From JBKEAJ01 sp047974415 (GTDB taxonomy: Bacteria; Bacteroidota; Bacteroidia; Bacteroidales; Prolixibacteraceae), in the NCBI GenBank assembly GCA_047974415.1, contig JBKECH010000159.1:1-37639 (forward strand): a stretch of 37,639 nucleotides of DNA, given 5' to 3'. Made by a program: the position numbers and the translations under genes. Every line of letters begins with the position of its first letter. Position 1 is the first letter of the stretch. Below, piece by piece: positions 31,932 to 37,639 of the stretch. Below the pieces are notes generated by a model. It worked only from the letters and a program-made list of their open reading frames with translations. It searched no databases and had not been told where the DNA came from.

Positions 31932-34742
31932 ATGAGAAAACTAATACCAGCGATTATCTTTTTTCTGCTCGGACTTTCGAGCTTTGCACAGTATCAGTTC
32001 ACTGATTTAACACAAGATGTGCCAACCGACCCTGCCATCAGAACCGGAGTTCTTCCCAATGGCATCACTTATTACATCTTGCACAACGAGCACCCTAAAA
32101 ATCAAGCCAGCTTCTACATCTATCAAAACGTAGGTGCTTGCTTGGAAACCGACGAGCAAGACGGACTAGCTCACTTCCTAGAGCACATGGCATTTAATGG
32201 CACGAACAACTTCCCTGGCAAAAACATGCTCAACATGCTGGAAAGAAACGGCATGAAGTTTGGGCGAGATATTAATGCCTACACCACTCGCAACGAAACC
32301 GTGTATAACCTAAGTAGAGTGCCAGTGAAACAAGAGGGCTTGGTAGACTCTTGCCTGCTTATTTTGCACGACTGGTGCGACAACCTCGAGCTCTCGGAAG
32401 CAGAAATCGATGCCGAGCGTGGTGTTATCTCTGAAGAGTGGAGAACACGTCGCGATGTGGGCTTTCGCACAAGAGAAAAAACAGGTCCACTGATGTATAA
32501 TAATACCATCTATGCCTATCGCGATGTGATCGGCGATTTAGATGTGATCAAAAACTTTAAATATGATGCCCTGCGTTCGTTCTATCACGATTGGTATCGC
32601 ACCGATTTGCAAGCTGTTGCCATAGTGGGCGATATTGATGTTGATGAAATCGAGCAAAAAGTAATCAAACTTTTCTCGGCCATTCCAGCCATCGAAAATC
32701 CTCAGCCAAGAAAAGATGTGGTAATCCCCGACAACAAAGAAACCGGCTACATGCAAGTAACCGACCCAGACTATAAAACCGTTTCGCTCAGCATAAGCGA
32801 CCGTTTCGAGATACCCGAAGACAACAGCATACAAGCCCTTCGCGACCTCTACGTGCGCAGCTTCTTCACCTCAATTATCAGCCAACGGATAGCCGAAAAA
32901 CGAAGAGAGAACAACGTGCCATTTATCGCCGGAAGAGTTGGGCCAGGCTTCGTGGAAAGAGGATACCAATCGTTTGAAGTGGCGGTGAGCGCTCGCCCCG
33001 ACCGAGTAGCCAATGCCTTCGCCTCGGTATATGCCGAATTGCAACGCATCATCCAGTTTGGAGTAACCATAGGCGAGGTAGAACGCATAAAAGCCAACAT
33101 GCTCATGTCGGCAGAAAATCGCTACAACAACCGCGACAAGATAGATTCTGATTCCTATGCGAAACAAATCAAATCGCTATACCTAGAAGATAGCCCCGTA
33201 TTGTCGGCCGAATTCAACCTAGAGTTTACTCGCCAAGTGGTGCCTACCATCACAGCAGAGGAAGTGGGTGCTGTGGCAGCTAAATACTTCACCGGAAAAA
33301 ATAGAAACTACATCGTAACTGGCCCTCCAGTAGATGGCGACTCTCTATATATCTCGAAAGCACAAATAGAAGAGGTGATGGAGAAAGTGGAAAAAGCTAA
33401 ACTACAACCCTATGTAGATAAGGCGCTCGCCAATGAAAAACTGATGAGCACCACACCTGTTCCGGGTAAAATTATTGCAGAAAAGAAAAACGAGAAACTC
33501 AACGCTAAAGAATGGACCCTCTCAAACGGAGCCAAAGTGGTCTTCAAATACGATAGCTACAATAAAAACTCGGTGATGCTGCTTGCTAATAGCGAGGGCG
33601 GATCTTCGCAATATGGAATCGACGACATTCCATCATATAATGCCGCAGCAGCCTATGTAGAAAGCTATGGCATCGGCGAGCACGACCCCGACCAAATCAA
33701 ACGAGTGCTAACCGGAAAATCAGTGAGCAACACCTATAAATTCGGCACCTATGGCGAGTCGGTGTCTTCTAACACCAACATGGGAGAAATTGAAACCATG
33801 ATGCAACTCACCTACATGCGCTTCAGAGAACCTCGATTTGATGAAAAAATGTTTGACCGTTCGCAAAAACAGCGCAAAGACCGCATGAAGCTCATCCCTA
33901 AAACCTCTGATGCTCTCATTAAAGATACTATATCGACCATTGAAGCCAACGGAAACCCTCGTGCACTGAAATACGACGAGAAATACTTGGAGAACATGAA
34001 ATTCGACCGCATGGTGGAAATATATAAAGAGCGCTTTGCTAACCCAGCCGACTTCACCTTCTTCATCGTGGGCGATGTGAATGAAGATACGATTAAAGGC
34101 TATGTGGAAAAATACATCGCCTCGATTGTGCCTACTAACAATATAAAAGAGAAGCAAGATTATCATGGCGACTACTTCCCCGAGGGAGAAAACGCACACC
34201 GCATCAAGATGAAAATGGAAGAACCTAAGGCAACGGTCATCATCAAGCAAAAGACCACACCGAAGTACTCTAGAAAAGCTAGCGTGTATCACAGCATCTT
34301 GGGCTCTATTCTCAACCTTCGATATACCGAAAATATCCGCGAGAAAGAAGGCGGAACTTATGGCGTGTCGGTTTCTGCCCGCTCTTATCGCTCGCCCAAA
34401 AGCGAACACCTCATGGCTATCAGCTTCAACTGCGACCCCGAAAAGGCCGACCACTTGAAATCATTGGTATACAAAGAGCTGGAAATAGCCAAAACCTCTG
34501 TTCGCCAAGACGACCTTGACAAAGTGTTGCTCAACATGAAGAAAAACAAAGAGGCACAGGTGAAAAATGCCGCCTACTGGATGAGCAAACTCACCACCTA
34601 CTATCGTTTCAACGATGAGGGTATTGACACCGATGAATATATGGACATGCTCGATAATATCACCACTAAAGACATTCAGAAGGCAGCCAAACGCTTCCTT
34701 AAGAAATCAGATGTGCTTGAAATGATTATCCTTCCTAAATAA
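31932..34742 (+). CDS. Secreted M16 family metallopeptidase
   Basis: A 936-residue zinc peptidase with a signal peptide (MRKLIPAIIFFLLGLSSFAQ). The zinc site is the inverted HFLEH motif (His81, Glu84, His85) plus Glu162 in DAERGVISEEW, 77 residues after the second His as in pitrilysin. Four M16-type lobes are expected. The second half starts at about 510 (AKEWTLSNGAKVVFKYDSY) and lacks the zinc motif, and the late RYTENIREKEGGTYGVSVSA is the conserved substrate-side R-Y segment. Such proteins degrade short peptides in the periplasm. The gene is followed by a strong terminator. Confidence 0.93.
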   Translation: MRKLIPAIIFFLLGLSSFAQYQFTDLTQDVPTDPAIRTGVLPNGITYYILHNEHPKNQASFYIYQNVGACLETDEQDGLAHFLEHMAFNGTNNFPGKNMLNMLERNGMKFGRDINAYTTRNETVYNLSRVPVKQEGLVDSCLLILHDWCDNLELSEAEIDAERGVISEEWRTRRDVGFRTREKTGPLMYNNTIYAYRDVIGDLDVIKNFKYDALRSFYHDWYRTDLQAVAIVGDIDVDEIEQKVIKLFSAIPAIENPQPRKDVVIPDNKETGYMQVTDPDYKTVSLSISDRFEIPEDNSIQALRDLYVRSFFTSIISQRIAEKRRENNVPFIAGRVGPGFVERGYQSFEVAVSARPDRVANAFASVYAELQRIIQFGVTIGEVERIKANMLMSAENRYNNRDKIDSDSYAKQIKSLYLEDSPVLSAEFNLEFTRQVVPTITAEEVGAVAAKYFTGKNRNYIVTGPPVDGDSLYISKAQIEEVMEKVEKAKLQPYVDKALANEKLMSTTPVPGKIIAEKKNEKLNAKEWTLSNGAKVVFKYDSYNKNSVMLLANSEGGSSQYGIDDIPSYNAAAAYVESYGIGEHDPDQIKRVLTGKSVSNTYKFGTYGESVSSNTNMGEIETMMQLTYMRFREPRFDEKMFDRSQKQRKDRMKLIPKTSDALIKDTISTIEANGNPRALKYDEKYLENMKFDRMVEIYKERFANPADFTFFIVGDVNEDTIKGYVEKYIASIVPTNNIKEKQDYHGDYFPEGENAHRIKMKMEEPKATVIIKQKTTPKYSRKASVYHSILGSILNLRYTENIREKEGGTYGVSVSARSYRSPKSEHLMAISFNCDPEKADHLKSLVYKELEIAKTSVRQDDLDKVLLNMKKNKEAQVKNAAYWMSKLTTYYRFNDEGIDTDEYMDMLDNITTKDIQKAAKRFLKKSDVLEMIILPK

Positions 34743-34755
34743 TTTAAACCAATAC

Positions 34756-34793
34756 AAAAAGCTGTCTTGCCCTAGTGCAGGACAGCTTTTTTT
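34756..34793 (+). terminator. Intrinsic terminator after the M16 peptidase gene
   Basis: GCTGTCTTGC (34761-34770) pairs with GCAGGACAGC (34777-34786), with one G-U pair and loop CCTAGT. It is flanked by AAAAA and seven T residues, so it could work in both directions. Confidence 0.9.
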
Positions 34794-34877
34794 AGCTTCA
34801 ACCTAAATCAAAAAAACTACGAACTAATTATTTTCACAAGAAAAACGCAACAACAACTTATTTTTGATTGGGTTTAT

Positions 34878-34885
34878 TATCTTTG
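34878..34885 (+). promoter_or_regulatory. -7 box of the DsbD-like gene
   Basis: TATCTTTG matches TAnnTTTG, 30 nt before the ATG. No TTG at the 19-nt position was found. Confidence 0.5.
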
Positions 34886-34915
34886 TGCATCTAATTACAA
34901 TAAAATACCAAATTC

Positions 34916-37108
34916 ATGAAGAAACTGATATTCTTATTCGCCCTCCTACTCGCCCAGTTCAATCTGTCGGCTCAAATATTAGAGCCAATAAAATGGACAT
35001 TCAAGGCAGTAGAAAAAGGCGATGAAGTGGTGCTAAACTTCAAAGCTACCATCGATGGCGGTTGGCATCTCTATGATAGAAACCTGCCCGCCGATGGCCC
35101 CGTATCTACTGAATTTATTTTCGAAAATGAAGATGCTTTCGAGAAAATCGGCGACATGACCACTTCGCCTAAAGCCATCGATAAGCACGACGCTACTTTC
35201 GACATGCAATTGCGCTATTTCGAAAAGGAGGTTACCTTCTCGCAACGTGTGAAAATTAAAGATGCAAACATCAAAAGCATTGCTGGCTACGTAACTTTCA
35301 TGTGCTGCGACGACGAACAGTGTCTGCCTCCTACCGATGTAGATTTCAACTTTGCGGTGTCGGCTCCCAAAGCGAAGCCCGCTGCCGAAGAAAAACTAAC
35401 CAAAGCACCAGCTACAGCCGCAGTGGTTGCCACCAAAGCTCCGATAGCTGCCAGCACTACTAGCGCTAAAATCGAAGACACCCCAAAAGAAAAACCCACA
35501 ACAAAAGAAGAGGCAAGCGAACCAAAAGAAGAAGCCACTGCCGCACAAGTAAAAGAAAGCATAACTGCCCAAAAGCTGGTGCCCGCTCAGCAAGTAGAAC
35601 CCACCTCAAGCAAAGCAGCTATTGCCCCAGAAGAAGCAAAAAAAGAAACCAGCCTATGGAGCTTCTTCGTTCTTTCCTTCCTTGGCGGACTGCTAGCCAT
35701 TGTTACTCCTTGTGTATTCCCCATGATTCCGATGACGGTATCGTTCTTCATGCACAGCGGAAAAAGCAAAGCGCAAAGCCGAATGCACGCCATTTTCTAC
35801 GGCTTCTCTATTATCGCCATCTACACCATTATTGGTACATTAGTAGCTGTGTTCCTTGGCCCAGAAGTGGCCAATTGGCTAAGCACTCACTGGCTGCCAA
35901 ACACCATTTTCTTCACCGTATTTATCGTGTTTGCCTTCTCTTTCTTTGGCATGTTTGAAATCACCCTGCCCAGTTCACTGGTGAACAAAAGCGACCAAGG
36001 AGTAGATAAAGGTGGCTTCCTAGGCGCATTTTTTATGGCACTAACCCTCGTGTTGGTGTCGTTCTCTTGCACCGGCCCTATTGTGGGTGCCATCTTGGTA
36101 GAATCTGCCGGCGGTGCGGTGTTGAAGCCTATCACTGGAATGCTTGGCTTCTCCTTAGCTTTCGCCTTGCCATTCACCCTGTTTGCCTTCTTCCCATCGT
36201 GGTTGAGCAACTTGCCTAAATCGGGCGGATGGCTCAACTCAGTGAAAGTGGTGCTTGGCTTCTTAGAATTGGCTTTGGGCTTGAAGTTCCTCAGCATAGC
36301 CGACCAAACCTACCACTGGGGCATCCTCGATAGAGAGGTCTACCTAGCCTTGTGGATTGTAATTTTCGCCTTAATGGGCTTCTACCTATTAGGTAAGTTG
36401 AAATTCGCACACGATAGCGATCTTAAATATGTAACAGTGCCTCGATTGGTACTCGCCATTGCCACCTTTAGCTTTGTAGTTTATATGGTGCCAGGCATGT
36501 TTGGAGCTCCTTTGAAAGCCATATCGGGCTACATGCCCCCAATGCACTCGCACGACTTCAACCTTCGGGAAGTGGTTAGAGAAGAAATCAAACTAAGTCC
36601 TAATGTAGCAGCTGGGAGTGGAACAGCTCGTATTCAAGAAGAGATAAAATATGGTGACTTCCTACACCTGCCTCATGGGCTCGATGGCTTCTTCGATTAT
36701 GAACAAGGAATGGCCTTTGCCAAAGAACAAGGGAAGCCCGTATTCATCGACTTCACCGGTCATGGCTGTGTGAACTGTCGTGAAATGGAAGCCGCAGTAT
36801 GGAGCGACCCTAGAGTGCTTAAAATTCTGAAAGAGGAATATGTGATTATTGCACTTTATGTGGATGACAAAACCGACTTACCCGAAGAGGAATGGGTGAC
36901 ATCAACCTATGACGGTAAGGTGAAAAAGACTTTGGGTAAGAAATATGCCGACTTCCAAATAGCCTGCTATAATGTGAATGCTCAACCCTATTACGTGTTG
37001 CTCGACAATGAAGGAAAGAAGCTCACCCTGCCTAAAGCATACGACCTTGACCCGAACAATTTTGTGACTTTCTTGGAAGATGGCTTATCCGCATATAAGA
37101 AGAGATAG
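34916..37108 (+). CDS. DsbD-like thiol:disulfide interchange protein
   Basis: A 730-residue protein that carries electrons from the cytosolic thioredoxin system to the periplasm. It has a signal peptide (MKKLIFLFALLLAQFNLSAQ) and a DsbD-alpha-like domain (about 22-150, redox cysteines in CCDDEQC at 130-136). A long Ala/Lys/Glu/Pro-rich linker (about 155-242) follows. The eight-helix CcdA-type core has Cys266 (TPCVFPMIP) and Cys385 (SCTGPIVG). The C-terminal thioredoxin domain has CVNC at 618-621. The arrangement equals E. coli DsbD, with a linker that is longer than usual. Monocistronic, with its own -7 box and a terminator. Confidence 0.92.
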   Translation: MKKLIFLFALLLAQFNLSAQILEPIKWTFKAVEKGDEVVLNFKATIDGGWHLYDRNLPADGPVSTEFIFENEDAFEKIGDMTTSPKAIDKHDATFDMQLRYFEKEVTFSQRVKIKDANIKSIAGYVTFMCCDDEQCLPPTDVDFNFAVSAPKAKPAAEEKLTKAPATAAVVATKAPIAASTTSAKIEDTPKEKPTTKEEASEPKEEATAAQVKESITAQKLVPAQQVEPTSSKAAIAPEEAKKETSLWSFFVLSFLGGLLAIVTPCVFPMIPMTVSFFMHSGKSKAQSRMHAIFYGFSIIAIYTIIGTLVAVFLGPEVANWLSTHWLPNTIFFTVFIVFAFSFFGMFEITLPSSLVNKSDQGVDKGGFLGAFFMALTLVLVSFSCTGPIVGAILVESAGGAVLKPITGMLGFSLAFALPFTLFAFFPSWLSNLPKSGGWLNSVKVVLGFLELALGLKFLSIADQTYHWGILDREVYLALWIVIFALMGFYLLGKLKFAHDSDLKYVTVPRLVLAIATFSFVVYMVPGMFGAPLKAISGYMPPMHSHDFNLREVVREEIKLSPNVAAGSGTARIQEEIKYGDFLHLPHGLDGFFDYEQGMAFAKEQGKPVFIDFTGHGCVNCREMEAAVWSDPRVLKILKEEYVIIALYVDDKTDLPEEEWVTSTYDGKVKKTLGKKYADFQIACYNVNAQPYYVLLDNEGKKLTLPKAYDLDPNNFVTFLEDGLSAYKKR

Positions 37109-37138
37109 AGGAGAAATCCCCCCTCAGTTTAATAAGTC

Positions 37139-37180
37139 CCGGCTAACCTACCCTTTCGATAAGTTAGTCGGTTCTTTTTT
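37139..37180 (+). terminator. Terminator after the DsbD-like gene
   Basis: CCGGCTAAC (37139-37147) and GTTAGTCGG (37163-37171) form a 9-bp stem with one G-U pair, followed by TTCTTTTTT. It lies 30 nt after the stop. Confidence 0.75.
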
Positions 37181-37189
37181 CGCTGCTCA

Positions 37190-37348
37190 AGAAGCAATGC
37201 ACTTGGTTCTCAAAATCTACCTCAAGCCACCTGCTGCACAGCTTCATCCTGTCAACAAGGCGCATTCAATGCGCCTTCTACTAGTTAAAACCCTTGTTTT
37301 ATTGGGCAAAGAATTGCTCGCTACCGTGACATGACGCAGAATTTGGGT
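37190..37348 (-). repeat. Interspersed repeat A, copy A9
   Basis: Holds AAAACCCTTGTTTTATTGGG, GCTCGCTACCGTGAC and the end GCAGAATTTGGGT. In place of the AAACAAAAGC segment it has a palindromic GGCGCATTCAATGCGCC module at about 37258-37274, echoing the GACGCAATGCATTGCGTC module of A2 and A3. The left limit is uncertain. Confidence 0.6.
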
Positions 37349-37367
37349 GCAAATAAATAATATTTCC

Positions 37368-37375
37368 TATCTTTG
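37368..37375 (+). promoter_or_regulatory. -7 box of the Rpn-family gene
   Basis: TATCTTTG matches TAnnTTTG. The best upstream match is TTTG at 37342-37345 inside the end of repeat A9, 22 nt away instead of 19. Confidence 0.5.
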
Positions 37376-37402
37376 TAAGGCAAACCACAATAAAAACTTG
37401 TC

Positions 37403-37639
37403 ATGCTAAAAGATAGATACATCAATCCGCTTACCGACTATGGCTTCAAGAAGCTATTTGGCACAGAGGTGAACAAGGACCTGCTGATTGATTTTTTGAA
37501 CCAAATACTACCTGAACATCATCGAGTCAGTAATTTGAGCTACCTGCAAAATGAGCGTATGCCAAGCGCAGAGGTTGACAGGAAAGCGGTATTTGATATT
37601 TATTGCGAAAGCGAGTCGGGCGAGAAGTTCATTGTAGAA
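37403..37639 (+). CDS. Rpn family PD-(D/E)XK nuclease/transposase-like protein, N-terminal part (cut by window edge)
   Basis: ATG at 37403 opens a frame that stays open to the last base (79 codons). The product starts MLKDRYINPLTDYGFKKLFG, the signature of the Rpn/PDDEXK transposase-like family. It continues DLLIDFLNQILPEHHRVSNL and RKAVFDIYCESESGEKFIVE, where the Asp of VFDIYC and the Glu near FIVE are the expected nuclease residues. Rpn proteins from other bacteria stimulate RecA-independent recombination. A repeat A copy lies directly upstream. Confidence 0.88.
   Translation, partial: MLKDRYINPLTDYGFKKLFGTEVNKDLLIDFLNQILPEHHRVSNLSYLQNERMPSAEVDRKAVFDIYCESESGEKFIVE

Noticed and set aside
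33720..34454. 244-codon open frame on the minus strand opposite the M16 peptidase gene
   Set aside because: It mirrors a well-supported gene with complete motifs, has no recognisable domain, and shows a skewed composition typical of antisense shadow frames.
372..37348. CRISPR array as the explanation for repeated sequence
   Set aside because: Copies are about 50-320 bp long, spread over the window at kb distances, and lack regular spacers; no cas gene was seen.

Overview
The window looks like a chromosomal segment from a member of the Bacteroidota, most likely Bacteroidales. The evidence is the set of lineage-typical families (DUF4834, DUF4271 next to hemD, a NigD-like lipoprotein, six-bladed beta-propeller lipoproteins, a DUF1573 protein, S9 and M16 peptidases). 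Promoters also follow the Bacteroidetes pattern, with a -7 box close to TAnnTTTG and, where clear, a -33 TTG or TTTG about 19 nt upstream. Shine-Dalgarno sequences are mostly absent. Species cannot be named from this window.

Layout. 1-341: C-terminal end of an IS4/IS1634-like transposase. 572-1875 (minus): rdgB-recO pair. 2073-2915 (minus): a YhcG/DUF1016 protein whose nuclease core is missing. 3060-5966 (minus): small membrane protein, ABC-F ATPase and Crp/Fnr regulator in one operon. 6408-10363 (plus): DUF4834 protein, glyS and a secreted TPR protein. 10364-11362 (minus): three small envelope genes (YtxH-like, YqjE-like, unknown). 11665-13349 (plus): panC, panD and tRNA-Phe. 13672-17407 (minus): leuA-leuC-leuD behind a leader peptide and attenuator. 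17939-20469 (minus): three secreted or lipid-anchored proteins. 20863-25885 (plus): rplS, an S9 dipeptidyl peptidase, an alkyltransferase-like protein, Mrp ATPase and a DUF2721 protein. 26031-37108: NhaC antiporter (minus), NigD-like lipoprotein, DUF4271 protein and hemD (plus), manC (minus), M16 peptidase and DsbD-like protein (plus). 37403-end: start of an Rpn/PD-(D/E)XK transposase-like gene.

Three things stand out. First, the leu operon has a complete ribosome-mediated attenuator readable from sequence: a leucine-rich 22-residue leader peptide, a 10-nt antiterminator pairing, a strong terminator 20 nt before leuA, and a promoter with 19-nt spacing. Second, at least nine copies of a roughly 100-320 bp interspersed element (called repeat A here) occupy the intergenic gaps, with imperfect terminal inverted repeats, an internal hairpin showing a compensatory change, swapped internal modules, and a second palindromic element (repeat B) nested in one copy. 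Third, a small secreted protein resembling a peritrophin-A/CBM14 chitin-binding domain lies between a thioredoxin-like/DUF1573 lipoprotein and a beta-propeller lipoprotein.

By eye, genes right of about 26 kb use more C-ending codons than those to the left, and the repeat A copies there form a distinct subgroup. This could be a horizontally acquired or differently evolving segment, or an assembly join. All product calls come from reading the sequence without database searches.
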